From: Parus major
Taxonomy: Eukaryota; Chordata; Aves; Passeriformes; Paridae
Assembly: GCF_001522545.3 (NCBI RefSeq)
Contig: NC_031773.1
Coordinates: 23,510,664 to 23,574,663, forward strand
DNA: 64,000 bases
Direction of reading: 5' to 3'
Shown: one piece after another, positions 10,906 to 25,900 of the stretch
How positions within the stretch are numbered: the first letter of the stretch is position 1
Layout: each line of letters starts with the position of its first letter
Notes under the pieces: generated by a model
The model's input: only the letters and a program-made list of their open reading frames with translations
What the model was told of the DNA's origin: nothing
Database searches by the model: none
Program-made: the position numbers and the translations under genes

Positions 10906-13900
10906 CTGTTTAGAAATAAAACAACACTCAAATGAAGCACACACATGCTCTCTTCAAGTGAAATAAAACCTGGAACTCTTAAATGTTTTTGAAAGAGAGA
11001 CAGGTGTTAAAAGAAGCCTTTTTAAAAAGTCTCCAGCTTTTGATTTTTTTTTCTTTATTTTTAAAGTGTTTTGATTAGAATTCAGCTGAGGGCACAGAAT
11101 AATAAAATGGACACACAACTTATTTGCTGCTGGAACTAAGCTTAGACAGTTATGATGGTTAGTATTTCCCAATATCCAAATAACCATAAAAACCTTTTCT
11201 ATCAAACAGCACAGATCTTCATATATTAACCTAAATATGTGAAGAGATTAGCTACAAATCTACCTGTGCGTTGACAGCTCTGTGGCAGTGTCAAATAGTT
11301 AAAGGTTATTAGAAGTTATTAGAATGTCTTGAATTCATCTTAAAATCTGGTTGTTCACAAACTATAAGTTAGATGAGAAAGTTAATGTTTTAAGAGGGAA
11401 AAAAAAAAGTCTCTCCAAAAAAAACAATTCCTCAACTCCTACCTCAGAATTATTATTAACTGCCAACTAGAGATGACCACATTTTGTCCATTCACTATAT
11501 AAATCATCTAGGTGCACATTAGACTGAGCCACCAACTAGTAGCTAGCTAACTTATAGACATGACTGCACCATCCTCTCACATTTGTTTCCAGCAGAATGA
11601 CGAATCAAGAGCTACCATTCTTTTCCAAACTTCTAGCTTTATCCTGTCAATCACACTCCTTTTTAACACCTGTGGTTAGAAATAAATGAAACAGAAATCC
11701 CTAGATTGCAGTTATCACTACAGACTTTTACCAGATCAGCTGAAGTTGATTCCCACCAGGCTCAGTGAAGTACAATCAACAAGAACTAAACATTTAGCAG
11801 CATCACTCATCTTCACCTACTTCTTCTGTTACCAAATCCTGCTTCACCACTGGTTAAGTTCAAGGTGTTTTTCCAACAGGTTCCCTCCCAGCCCCCCACC
11901 CGCCCTGGCAATGCCTTTTGTTCAAGTTTATGAAGTGACAACTGCCTGTCTAAAGTTGTGGGTTTTGTTTGTTGTTTTTTTTTCCTGAAGGGGAAGAAGA
12001 TGAGTGACTCAGGCCTAAACACACATTCAATTTATACACTTTAGATACTTCCCAGACTGAGAAAAAGTATGAGTTTGAAGCTCCATAGACTTATGTTCCC
12101 TTCCTTCACAACACTAAGACATCTGTAAGGGCTTACCGGAGCATGGTTCTTCATGTAGCAGGATTTGCAGACTGGCTTGTCATTCACTGTTATATAGGTT
12201 ATCCCAGCCAAAACACAATCACAATCAAAACAGCAGAAGTGTTTCAGATGCCAGTTCTGCCCTTCTGCAAGAGTGTATTCATTGCTGAATATTAGCTACG
12301 AGGAAGATATAAACAAATATACAAGTAAACAAGTACATTCATTTGAACAGTGTACCTTTTAATAAATACAGCCTCTGGATGTTTTGTGACTTGCAAGGAA
12401 CTCCCAGTGGTTCCACCATTGTTTAACTGTTTCCCAAAAGCCTCCATGCTGCTCTCAAGAGTCTGCAGATGCCAGAGACCCCAGAAGGGCTGTTCCCTGT
12501 TGCTGCTCAGAGTCAATTTGCCCCCTATTGCCCCTGATAAGGAGACAGCTGGGAAAGTTGAACTTGTTGGAAGAATTTTCCCTCACATATCACAGCCTAT
12601 GTCCCCACAGATTGTGCAAAATCACCACCGAATCCAAAACAAACTATGGATCATCCTGAATTTGCAGTGTCCATACTGGTTTCAGTTCTTTGCAACTAAA
12701 ATATCAACTAAACTGGTGAAAGCACATAATTTTCCTGCACTGAAATGTTTTACTAAAACTCCTAATCACTTCTCAGGGGAACAAACTTATGTGCTAGAAG
12801 AAAAGACTAGGATATTTCCTACCTCATCACATCCAGCACATCGGGGTCTTTCACTATCACAATAATGTCTTCCACAATACAGGTTACCATTCTTCCAGAA
12901 ATAGATCATGTCTACTAGAAGTTCACTGCAGGTGCAACAGACAAAACAACCTGGATGCCACAATTTGTCATATCCAGCACGTTCTGCATAGACAGCTGGG
13001 TCACCTTCCTCCATCTTCAGTTTGCAGTGATAGCAGGACTGGAAAGACATTATTACCAAGTTAATTATGTCTTTGAGAACTATATTTATAAAAATTACAT
13101 GCTTTTGATATATTTAATAAATTCAATCTTTCCAGACTGAAATTAAAGCATTAGTTTAGTTCCATGAGTAGACAGTAATGGTTCAGGATATACCTGTACC
13201 ATACTTCAGGTTTAACTAACCAATTCAGGATGATGCACATTCTACTGACATAGCATTGGTGCTCCTTAAAAGGATTGTTGTACTTCGCTGTATTCACAGT
13301 CTGCAGTTGCAGTCCAGTGTTTAAAAACACAACACACAATTAAAATTCATGTTATCCTCTGTAAACTTTACATGCTTAGGAACAAGGAGAGAATAATGAG
13401 CATCCATCTAAGCTAATCAACTATGACCAGAACACATGACAAGGAAATGGCTGTACTTATATATCATGAGAAGACCAAACTGTATCTGCATAACTGGTGA
13501 GGGAAATATAAAATAAGTGAGTATTTCAAACTGATTCTGTTTAAATCTATGTTCTAGAGAAACTAGTTGCACATGGCTAATGTCCAACAGCCTGAGATTA
13601 ATAATTCTAGGACAGGGAGAGTGACTATGGATAAACTACAAAGCATACATACACAGCTACACTACAAATAGTTCCAGAGAGTTCAGTCTTTTGCCCTATA
13701 GCTGCTCACAGAGAGGGCTTTGCCATCAAGTAAAAAAAACACAGATGATTTATGTTACTGAACCAAAAATTTTTTTATCTACAGTTTAATCACCAGTCTG
13801 GCATTTCCTGCACTCCAGCTGGTCTGTGGACTGGGCTGAACATCCTGGGAAGGTTTTCCTCTATGACTCACATCAGCCACAAATGGCTTTGTGTGTGCAT

Positions 13901-16900
13901 ATAAAAATAAAATAAAGTGCCTCAGCTGTAAGGCATATTGATCAGATCCCAGATACCAGACAATTTCAAATGATATATAGAAAGACAACAAAAATGGAAG
14001 AACAACTTGCAACAGAAACAGAATGCAGAATGTAGGGAAACTAATGGAAGCGAAAGTTCAAATATATATGTATATAAAAGTTTCTGACCTTTCTACTTTA
14101 GACCTCATACTCCAAGAAAAGTACACTGGAAGATTAAGTAGCTCCCTAGACCCAGGTCTAGGCAATGTGATTCCCTTGTCTAACACATCCAACATCTCCA
14201 GCTTTGGTGGTTAAAAGTTATATAAAAATTTCCTTCTTTACATCATGAAAATATGCTGACTACCTATTTTTCTTTAGTTCAGCTTTCAATCATGGTGAAA
14301 AAGCTTTATATTTGTAAACACAGAGACATAGGTATGTTTATATGTTTATATTATTTATATGTTTATAGGTATGTTTACTTTAATAGTGGAGACCTGGTTA
14401 TTAGTGTTGTTGGGTTTGCTTTTTTTAAAATTTTTTATCAGGTTTCAAAGAAGTGCAGTCTATTCCAATAATAAAAATTAATTTTTCAAGAGATTCTTTT
14501 TACCACAGCTACAGGAATAAAGCTTTCAAACTCAGTCTGAAAGACAATGTACAAGAAAATCAGATGAGCAAAAATGCAGAACCAATAAAAAAAGGATGGC
14601 ATTTCTTTTGCTAAGTATTTAAGAGCTCTTCTTTCATCAGTTCATGCTGAACTGTTAAAAAGCAGCTGAGATAATGCTAAACCATACAGCTAAACAAATT
14701 ACCATTGCAGAAATCAGATCCCCCCCAAAATACTTAAAAATAGCATATGTAAATCCTGATTATTTAACACAGTGTAAACTCAGTACCTAACAACAGATAA
14801 GAAACCCAAATGTTCACTTATGCTATTAAGCACCTACAAGCCTCTTTCTCAATCACAGCCCACAGTGATAACAGATGCTTGGCTTAAACTGCAGGAAGAA
14901 TACTCAGGTGCCGGAGTAAGGAAAGTTGGATAGTGATAAACAGGTGTCATGTAAAATCAAAGCACCTTCTGTTACAATTACTCAAGAGGACAGAGTACCT
15001 CCTGCTTTTGACTTATTTATAGTCCAAAGCAGTTGGTCAGCAGGGGACAGTGCAAGATGTGTTTTTCTATGGGTCTTCCTTGAGAAGGAGGTAAGTTAAG
15101 AAACTGCTGTTGTGAAATCAAAGTAAACTGGCAGGAAAGGCTGATTTAAGACAAAATGACAGTAACATAATCAAGCCATGGAAAAATAACTTTTTAGTTT
15201 CTTAGGTTCTGCATAACAAGACAGTAACAAAAAACTTCAAAAACCACCCCCAATCCCCTCCTCCTCCCCTCCTAAAAAATAAAAATAATTAGAAAACATC
15301 TACAGGTAATCAAATGGCAGAGCTTGAAAATTTTTAGGGTACGTGGCCATGTCCAAAGCAGAAACCTAAGTGTTGATTTTATATTTCACACCAGTAGTCA
15401 TATATACTGTCAGAAACAAACAACAAAAAAGCACACCACACCCCACAATAACATGAAAAGCCACATTCTACAATGTTAAGCAAACCTTTTTCTCCATCTA
15501 GAACTTGTATATTAATTTTCTGTAGGCAACCTGCATAAAATTTTAAGGATTCATATATATAATAGCAACATTTCTAGAAATCATCTTATAGTAGAGCTTT
15601 TGACACTCCTAAATAATGTCTACCTCCACTAAATTGATTCAACGTTCCTTCAGTAATTCTACCCCTATTTTGTATTTGTAATTGGTAGTTGAGACAAGCA
15701 CAGCAGTAGTTATGGTCAAAAATACTTGATTAAGGCTATAATTTTTGAAATATCAATGAAAACTAGGTAGTTTATATACCTCGTTTTTCATTGAGCTACT
15801 ACAAGGAGAAATCAGAAAAAAAATAGATGAAGAAAATGGAGCTGAATATGAAAGGAAAGCTAGTCAAAAGAGCCATTGTATGGCTCAACTTGTTGGACAC
15901 AGGATGGAAACATGTTACTTCATTATTCCTTAATTTCTTTTCATTTTAAGCACAATTTGTCAAGGGGGTAATTTCAGTGCTCTTCCAAGAAGGAGGAGAA
16001 AACAAGTTTCTAAAATAAAACTAACTCTTCAAGAGGAGAAGAATGTAACAATTAGTCCGTAAGACGACACAAGCATTTTGATTATTATTCTGTAAAAGCC
16101 ACCCTAATACACTATCTCCAAGCAAACATGTTTTTGCACTGAGGATGAAAGTGTCACCTAGGAAGTTATTTGCTGCAATGCATTGAATACTGTCAAAAAA
16201 CAGGACTCTATGCAGATATGCACATTTTCCAGTTCCCCTTCTTTCTTCCCCTCCCCAGATTTTTGCTATTCCAAATTAACAAATTTAATTGGGTTAAAAT
16301 GACCAAATAGAGCACTCAGATGATAATATACCTTCTTGCTTTATCTTTCCCTTTTTATACTTACATATTGAGATGCTTTCTGATTTTGGGACTTCTCCAT
16401 TGTTCCAACAGCAGATGAGGTACCTCTGTCACGACCATTTTTCAAGTTATTCTCATCAGAAGCTCTCACTTCCACCTCACCAGGGAGCTTGACATCTCCT
16501 ACACCAAGTGCCTCTTTTTTGTACTTCTTCACAAATTGTTCCATATGCCTGACTTCACTGGGGGAAAGCTCGTGGCATTTTGAAGGATCCTGATCGTGAG
16601 CAGGCAGCTGCTTTGCCAACTGCTTCTTCCTGTATTGCGCGCCTTCCGAGCCAGCAACAGGCTGCTTCTCCTTTGGTAACATCTGCATGTACTGTCTAGC
16701 CTGAATCAGGAGGAATTAGATATCAGATGGCACTTCAACTACAGACCCATTCTCATAAGCAAACACAACTAAAATAATCTCTACTGTTTTTAGTGACAGT
16801 CAAATTTGTCAAAAACAAGGTTCTTTCCATAAACATTAAGCTCCTGAAACAGTAATAGAGATAAAATACAGCAGATGCATTAATTGGATTCTTCCCAGAG

Positions 16901-19900
16901 TAAGAGACAGGCTCCTTTTTAAGCCTTTTACAACATACAGAAAAGAGTTATTACTTCTCTGAGTAAATAACATTTACACAGCACCTTGTCTCTATCTATA
17001 AATACTGATCATGAGTATGGTCTTAGAAAAGTAGAATCTGAAATAATCTGCTTGGTTCATACAGCCCATTGAAGAAATAACTCTAGCTAAATAAAGGAAA
17101 AATAAAAAAGCCCTGGTTTTAATAAAGCAATGAAAAGGCTAAAAATCAAATTGGTAACTGAGTATTAAATAAGTCTTAGATGCACAAGGTTTGATTAATT
17201 CACTGAAAAGGAATAATTTGAGATAATGTCGTTCTGACATGGACTGTACAACATTTTGGTACAATAAATTAATAATCAAAATTTGAAAAGTGAAGCAAGG
17301 TCCTCAGAAGGCTATCTACTATCTCATCTACTTCAGCTGAAAATATACTGGAAGAGAGCTGCTCTTTTAGATGTTAACACTGACCTTGTTCTTATCATAT
17401 ACAGTAAAAGTTACATGCAAGACCAAGTGTTCCCCTTAAGTTTAAACTGATATGGTGATTGGTTTGGTTTTTTTCCTTTAAGCCCACACTCCATGAAAAT
17501 TTTTCAAGTTTATTTAAAAAAAAGAAAAAGAAAAAAGAAAAAAGGAAAAAGGAAAAAAAAAAGGCAGGATACAGAAACTGGTCTCCAGGGACTTAGTAGA
17601 TAACTCTTAATCCTATGTATTAAAAACCACCTAATCTCCCCAGGTTTTTAAGAATTTCTACATACAAACATCCATAAAGCAAGATTTATTAAACAGGCAC
17701 CATATTTTCAGTTTTGAGGAGGAAGAAAGGAAGACTACAAGAGGCAAAGTTATCTTTCCAATAAGCTCTATTACTTCATCTTCCAACTCCTGCCTTGAAT
17801 ATGAATAAATAAAAGTTGGACTTACAAGTGTCTGATTCTGAACAGGAGGAGCCCACTCATAAGTCACAGTATCGATGGTTACGTTCTTGGCTGGCACTGG
17901 GCTGGTCAGTATCATTACATTGCGTTTATACATGGGATTGCCATCATTTTTCAGCTTTGCAATGAGGGTTGTGTATTTTGTATCTTCAAAGAGTTTCCCC
18001 ACTTTCCGATCTTCCTCATTGCTTGAAGGGATATCATGCTCCTCTTGGCCACATTTGCAGTTGCGGCATATTTTCCTGAAAATCATGGAAACAGCAACAA
18101 AATGACGATCTCACACCATCTGGGTGTGTATAACATTTGGGTGTGTAGGAACCCAAACCCTTCTTTTCAGTGCTTTGTTTAGGAAATATACACGTTTTTC
18201 TGCAATATGTCAAACATCTCCTTATGTATCCTGTTGTATTATTCAAGTTGTCTATCTACAGATAGACGCTAATGCATTTTTAATATGAAGCTATGCCATT
18301 TCTTCAGTTACATCTCAGTACTGATCAAACACACATACCCATTATCAGTCACCAACCAGATTTATGACAACCTTCAACACAATTCCCCCAGCAATCACTT
18401 CCTTTAGTTTTTCAGTTGCTTTCATACATTCAAAGTTACACATATTATACTATTTTCTTCATATGCATTTCATTGTATGCATGATGTTTGGTTATCACCA
18501 GGTTGCTATCATGTACAAACAAATATTTCCTAGAAAGGAAGAAAATGCATACAGACATACAAAGAGTGTAATTGCACCAAGTTCTGTTCAAAGCACAGCG
18601 TTAAAACAGAAGATGAAAGAAAAGTTAAAGGCTAAAATATCCCTGAACAAAGTCAGAGGTACTCTGGCACATGCTGTAGACAATTTTCACAGAAAAAGCC
18701 TTAAAAGGTAGAAGCATAGCTACTTACTTGGATATAAATTATATTATTTAATATACAACACATTTCAACTGCTTTGGCTAACGAATATTAGAAAGCAATT
18801 TGTTATCTTAAGCACAATTAAACAATTCACATATAATAAACAGAACCTTGGATTAGACAAGCTAGTTCATTATTTATTAAAGGTGTCTCCAGAACTTCAG
18901 CTCAAAGCAGTCAGCCACAGCATACACAAATTAGTGAAACTAGATGTTAACTAAAGGTTCTTATTATAGACTAAGGAAACATATCAGCCTTCTGGATCTC
19001 TGCAGTTTGAAGAGGAATGAGCAGTGTTTTATCCCATTATTTATCCTTCATATAGCAAACAGCATGAACTATTAGTTATAAAATGCTTCTGTACCCTGCT
19101 TGCCAAAACCCATCAAAATCTAACATAGTTCTGCATCTTCCTTTATACAGTCTTGAAGGCAAGTTAGGTGCCTTAAGATCAGGTACATCACAGGAAAACA
19201 ACAAAAACATGCCATGACTCAGCAAGCCCCTGAGGTAATGGGAAAGGAAGGAGGATCTTAAATAGGCCACCTGAAGTGATACACAGCCAGGTCTAAACAT
19301 ATGCTGTCTATATGTACACCAGTTTGGATGAGGGGTACTAACATTTCAGTGTGTGGTGGATGCTGCCCTGGTCATGTTTTAGCAGTTTGTCCATCCAAAC
19401 TATGACACCAAACACTTTATTTACTCTTAGAACTTTATTTACTCTAGCAATAGTAACCCATGGTTTTAGTCTCATGTCTTGATATGATGTGATTTAGTAA
19501 CATTGGTGAAGACCAGCTGTTCTGGGATTCCCTCCAGAGACTTACACAATATCATCATGCTGTCCAGAACCACTCTGCTTGCAAGACACACCTCAGTAAG
19601 GACAGTTCATATTTCTGTATTGCCTGTGTGGTCACCACTGCCACACGACAGGCTGTGCACTCTCCCCGCTCTACAGCCTCCAACTACAGTAAAGCAGCAT
19701 TGACAGCAGTCAGAGACCAGACCACCCTCCACAAGCTGTGGTGGAATTTATCCTAAGACTCTCACATGTGCTGGAAAAACCATAAGAGCACCTTATTTTT
19801 GCTCACGTTACACCATGAAATTGTGTATCTTTCTCCTAACAGCATTCTTTCAGAATATAGAATACTTCAGAGATCCTGTTTCGACCTTCAATTAGATGAA

Positions 19901-22900
19901 CACCCTGACTCAGCTGCTATCATCATTCTTGCAGGCTTAACATGTTTCACTGACTGCAGTATCTGTGAGAGATTTTTCTTTGGCTTTCCTCATAAATAGG
20001 TAGTTGAGAAGTGAAAGCATGCAATTTGTCCTTAGGTCCTTCCTGGAAAATAGGCCAGAACTACTATGCTTTGTGTTTTGCACTGAAAATAATGAGGTAC
20101 TCACTAATCTTCCCTGTCCCTGCACCCACTAAAATTAAGAATTTGACTGTGTACATTTCAGTTTAATCTCCTTGTGCCTTCAAAGTTAAGTGAATAATTC
20201 CTTGCCAACAGTTTGAAAGAAGCTGTTACAGGGCCTATGTTACAAGTGTAATAGTGGCCTTGGCATTAAAATTCGTGTTCCATTATGCCTCTGGATACAG
20301 GACAAAACAATACAGAAAGAATGTGGAGAATGCTGAGTCATACCTGATGTCAGCATATCTCAGTAAATTGCAGGAAAATCCCCATGGCTGTTGCCATTTC
20401 CCATGCTCCGCAACCCTCCCCCTGGCTCTCAGCCACATGAAGATATCCATACAGCTGCTAACAGCCCAAAAAGTATCCTGTCCTGATTCATAACCTTTCC
20501 TCTTGAGTAATTTCCAGTACTAAAAGATATCCAGTTAATATTTACACATGTAACTGTTCTTGAATAGTATTGTTTACAATTTACTCCTAACATCTTTCAC
20601 TAGTTGCCACAGCACAGTCCTGCTCATTAGTCACTCACTGTCCCTTCTACAGAAGGTATATGGCCAATTATCTCTTTAGAATAGATTAGCTGGTAATTTG
20701 TTTAACACAGCTATCTCACTGAAGTGATCCCATTCCATTACCTCAAGTTTATATTTCACAAGTCTGTCTGATAATTGACACTTTATCTTTGCTGTTAAAG
20801 TGAACACCTCATGTGCAAGAAAAAACAACTGTCATTATATACACCCACAGACATATAAACATATAAAAATGTATATGCTTAGACAATTTTATCTCCTTTG
20901 ACTCCATCAAGAGGACAGGCAGTTGAAAAATCTGTGTTCTCCCCATCTGCATTGTTGCAAACAATTTCTCTTCACTTGAGGACATTCAGCAAGATCCCTG
21001 CTGAAGGAGGTGTTCCTGTTTATGTCTTCACAGCTCTAAGGACCTATCAAAGCAGAGCAATGTTCCTCCACACACGTCTTAGCAATTTGAAAAGCTTTTC
21101 CCACTCAAAACATGGAAGATATGAAGAAAACGTCAAAGTTTGTGGAATGAAAAGTGGCATATCACAGGTAAAGACAGGTCTAATATTAGATAGTGTTTTG
21201 CTAGCAGGTCTTGAGTAGTTAGAAAGAATGAGGAAGAAAGGTATAGAGATTCTATCCTCTCAAACGATGAATTCTTGTCCTGAACGTCTACTGACAGGAA
21301 GGATCAAAGACTTCCACTTCCTTCTCCAAAATCAAATGTTAGCCACCCTCCTGATGGTCTATGTTTTGGTGTATGGAGAGGAAAAATAAGACTGATCATG
21401 GTCCTTCCTATGCTGGCTCCTAGTGACAGGAGGTAGCAGCTGCAAGCATAGAGAAATCCTCAACAAAGACCTGGCAAGTCCTGAGGCTTGTGCCCTCCAT
21501 GCAGAATGACTAACCTCCCTATTACAGAAATCCAGATGTTCTTGAAGATCTCCAGTGAGGGAGATTGCACAGCCTCTCTGAGCAATCTGTTCCAGTGCTC
21601 AGTCACCTGCAGAGTAAAGATGTTCTTCCTCATATTCAGGTAGAATTTCCTGTGCATCACTTTCTGCTTGTTGTCATTTGTCCTATTGCTTGGCCTCACC
21701 AAGCAGAGCTGGGCTCCATCCTTTTGACACCCTCCCTTCAGATACTGATAGACAATGATGGGGTCCTCACCCAGTTTTCTCTTCTCAAGGCTGAACAATC
21801 CCAGCTCCCTCAGCCTTTCCTCTTAAGAAAGGAAGTCCCTCCACTCCCTTAATCATCTTTGCTGTCCTCCACTGAACCCACTCCAGGAGCTCCATGTCTC
21901 TCTTGTACTGAGGAGCACAGAACAGGACACAGCACTCCACTTACAGAATGCAACCCAGAATACCACTGGCCTTGACTCCCAGGGCCCACTGCTGGCTCAG
22001 GGACAGGTTGTTTTCCACAGGATCCCCAGGGCCTTCTCCACAGTGCTGCCTTCCACCAGGTCAGCCTCCAGCCAGTGCTGGTGCTTGGGGTTATTCTTCC
22101 CCAGGTGCAGGACCCTGCATTTGCCTTTGTTGAATTTCAGTTGGTTCGCCTCTGCCCATCCCTCCAAACTGTCAAAATCCTTCTGAAGGGCTGCACAGCA
22201 CCCTGGCATATCGGCCACTTCTCCCAGCTTTGCATCATCAGTCAAATGACTGAGAAGGCACTTTGCTTCTTCATCCAAGTCTATGATTTTGTGATTCCTT
22301 CTGTTATGTTTTCTTGCCATTAGTGCAGTTATAAGTAATTGCAACTGCTTTGAATTGCATGTCAATGCTTCCCTGCCAGCTGCATTATCAGAAAATCTTA
22401 AAGCAAACTTAAGGCTCACCCTGCCTTCCACATACTGTATCTGTGCAGAGAAGCCACATGCTGAAAAAGATAATTTCCAAACTTAAGATTCTTGTTTTCA
22501 GAAGTTTTTTTAACAGCTTAGCAAGTCACATCAGGGACAGTTACTACTCTCTGGTATATATGCAACCAAGATAAATCAGAACCTTCTCTCCTGTTTTTAG
22601 CAACTTCTTACTCCTGTTCCATAGTTCCCTCTAGTGGGGAACATTCCCAAAGAGCAATATGTAACTAACTGAGTAGGAATCTCTTAAATCCAGCCTGACC
22701 CATTGGACATGTGTGAAGGCTGTTTTGCACCTTCTGCTGCTGTTACACTTGGGCAGAAGCATGATTCTGAGGACAATTTTAAAAACAAAAGCTATTAATA
22801 CACTAAGATAAACCAGATAATTGTTAACCATTCAAGTATCATTGTAGACTGCATCTCTCATTTTATTCATTTTGCGTTCAGCTCACAACACTGAGGCTAC

Positions 22901-25900
22901 CACAATTTCTAAATTTAGAAATAAATTTTACTGAAGGCTTAGTTTACCACCATTTCTATACTAGCCTCAATTTACAGTTCTGCACCTATAAAACCTGCCC
23001 ACACACTGTGTGAAGATTTACAGAACAAATGTCATAAAACTGTATGTGCCACCTCAGAAGAGATATACTCCAAGCATAGAGAAGAAGTGTGTAGCAGCTC
23101 CTTGTAAAGCCTTGCTACTAGATAGGTACACTTGGGTTTTTTGTGCACTTTACAATCTGACTCCCCAGAGGAAGAACTGAGGCTCTTCTGTATGGAAATA
23201 CAAAACGGAATTACATGTCTTCTTGATGAACAGCGTTTTCCTGTATCAGGCCGAGAGCTGCACGATGTGCTGAAGCTCCTGGGCTGTCCCCAGGAGAGGG
23301 CAGTGTCAGCTTTGCACAGCCCGCAGCAGAACCACGCCCGGCACACGCGGCCGCTCCTGCCCGGCTTGCTGGGCTGCAGCTGCCTCCTATGGAGGTCACT
23401 GTCTTCACAGCACCCTTACGGAGCTGTGCTTTGGGTTTGTAGCTAAAACAGCCTGTACAGGACTTGCTGGTACTGGGCACTACTGGCACAAAGCCAAGGC
23501 TTCCCGGGTTTTGAACTCTGCTGCCGCTCCAGCAAGTAGAGAAGCTGGGAAGGGGCACAGTTGACTCAGATTGGTCAGTGGGGTTAAATGCTATATAATG
23601 TCATGTTAACCAATAAAACAGAAATAGAGGATGACGAAAGTGTGGTCTCTGACTTCTTAAGTAGTTACTGCTTGGAGACTAGCTGGGCATCAGTGTGCTG
23701 GTGGTGATTCCCTTTGCATCACTTACCCACCACCTCACCTATTAAACTATTTAAATCTATGAATTGCCTCACTTTTGTTTCTCCTTTTTTTGTGTCCCAC
23801 CCTGCTGTCAGGGACAGGGAGTGAACAGCAGTGTTGGTGTTTGCTGACCGGGGTCAATCCCTACCCATAACGATTCTCCCAATGTGTAACTGTTTCACTA
23901 GTTACAATTCTTACCTCAAGTCTTGCCTTTTATGGATGAGTAGCAAAGAAATAAACTTGAATTGATTTTGATTATTGTTATAAAAGCAATATACTGTCCA
24001 CTTTTGCTACAGTTTGTTCCTATTTCAAAGGAAGTTCCAGATTTAAAGGCTAACAACTAAGTAAACAGATATTTGGGATGCATCACTTTCCTTTTAACTG
24101 TTAGACCACCAAAAGATATGCATCATGCAAAGCATATTAATATATTTTTTTTTCCTTTGAAAACTATTTATACAGAACTGAATTAATACTTCAGTTTCAC
24201 ACTCTTACTGCCCCCAGTAGCAGCTCTACTGGAGAAACAGCTATTTTCCAACCCATTCTTGAATTCTTTCAATTGCTAACTTTTTGACTGTTAGGTATGC
24301 ACCACATTTGTCTGACACTTAGATGAAGTTTCTCAGACTACTTCCAGCCACCTTATTTATCTGGTATATCCTATATGGACTCAATTTCCAAATTAAATAT
24401 TAGCTAAATAGTCACTGATTTTACACTGTTTTTATTACTTGCTGTTTAATCCAGTGCTGTCTACAAACTCTTACTTTCTAGGAGAAAGTGTTCTGATGAC
24501 CTATGTATTCAGGACTTGGCACAATGAGCCCCTAACCACAGGAAGATACAGAATATGCAATATGGATAAAGAAAAATACAGGCAGAAAACCCCAATCCCC
24601 ACACAGAAGTAGACACCTTTTACAGACAAAGCAGACAACTTTGCAATCACACTATGATGTGATTAAACCACTTCAGCCATTTTATTTCTTTTTATTCCAA
24701 ATTATTTTATGTTAAAGAATAATCTAGCAGTTAAAATGTGTAACATTGGCAATTAAGAAAGTTTAAAAAAAAATTAAAAGAGAGAAAGTTAAATGGATTA
24801 AATGGACCTTTTCCTCCTTCACTTGTAATTTCCCCATCTGGCACCGTGACTATGAACAAAAGAGCTTTCAAGCAGAAAGTAATATCATTTCTCATCTAAC
24901 CATGGATAAACAATATTGACACTTGCACTTTTTAAAATTCTCTTTTATTGCATTACTTACATTTATTCTGTTTTATTTTACTATTACTTCTACACACGAC
25001 CCCTCAGTGATGCATATTGAAGAAGTCTTTCCATAAATTATTTCTTTTATCTTTAGATGATCACATTTACTTACTACTGCATTACCATTTCTTGATCCAT
25101 GTCGTTATTTTAAAGTTGCTTCAATAGCTACATATTACAGATAAGACTATAGCTTTATATAGAATTATTATGAATGTTTATATTGAATTATTATGATTAT
25201 GTATCAACTTATAACAAGCTTTGGCTGTGTTTTGTTTTTGTTTAGAAAATAATTGGGCAAACAGTCTCATCTACAGTCAAATATTTGGGCAACAGTATAA
25301 AATCTTCTAGGCCTTATCAACACCTGATGCCACTAGGGCTGGGATACAGAGGCTACCTTATAACAGAACAAAATAAAATTCTACTGCAAATGCAATTTTC
25401 CCTGTAGCTAGTTAGCACTGGTTAAATGCGAGAATTTTCACTAATAGCATGCGCTAATGCTACAATTTTTCTGTTCTTTTCCCTTAGAGAGGGACCTTTT
25501 TTCTAAAAAATCAGAATTACTAAGCTACATCTTAAAACACACCCTAATTAATCACCAGTATTATGAATGAACTGGGCCAATGATACATAAACATTAATAT
25601 ACATATATACATCTTGTTTCAGTAAAACAAGAAAGCTCTTCATGTAATACAAAGTTTCTGCATCAGTAATGACAGACTATTTACTGCTATCATCAACTCA
25701 CTGATTTAGGAATAGTACACCATCCAAAGCTCAGTATTATCCAACCTAACTGAATTTGTGTGACACACACAGAAGTGACACCTCTTCCCCATCTAAGTAA
25801 GCTGTAGGTGTATTCAAAGTTTCAAATATTTTCAAAATAATTTTACCTAGCATCTCATATCAAAGCTTACGTATTTGGTCAGGAGTTGAAAAAGCATTTT

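Noticed and set aside
12350..12865. 171-codon open frame on the plus strand
   Set aside because: It runs antisense across TES intron 5 and exon 5, has no recognisable domain and its composition follows the intron. A chance frame.
16341..16364. VSIKRER extension after exon 4
   Set aside because: It lies beyond the GTAAGT donor at 16364 and is intronic.
17658..18086. Extra residues at both ends of the exon 3 frame
   Set aside because: The N-terminal MIF and the C-terminal tail after QTL read into introns beyond clear AG and GT sites; they are not part of testin.
21997..22431. 144-codon minus-strand frame with retroelement-like residues
   Set aside because: It is the decayed C-terminal end of CR1 ORF2, not a host gene; reported as a mobile element.
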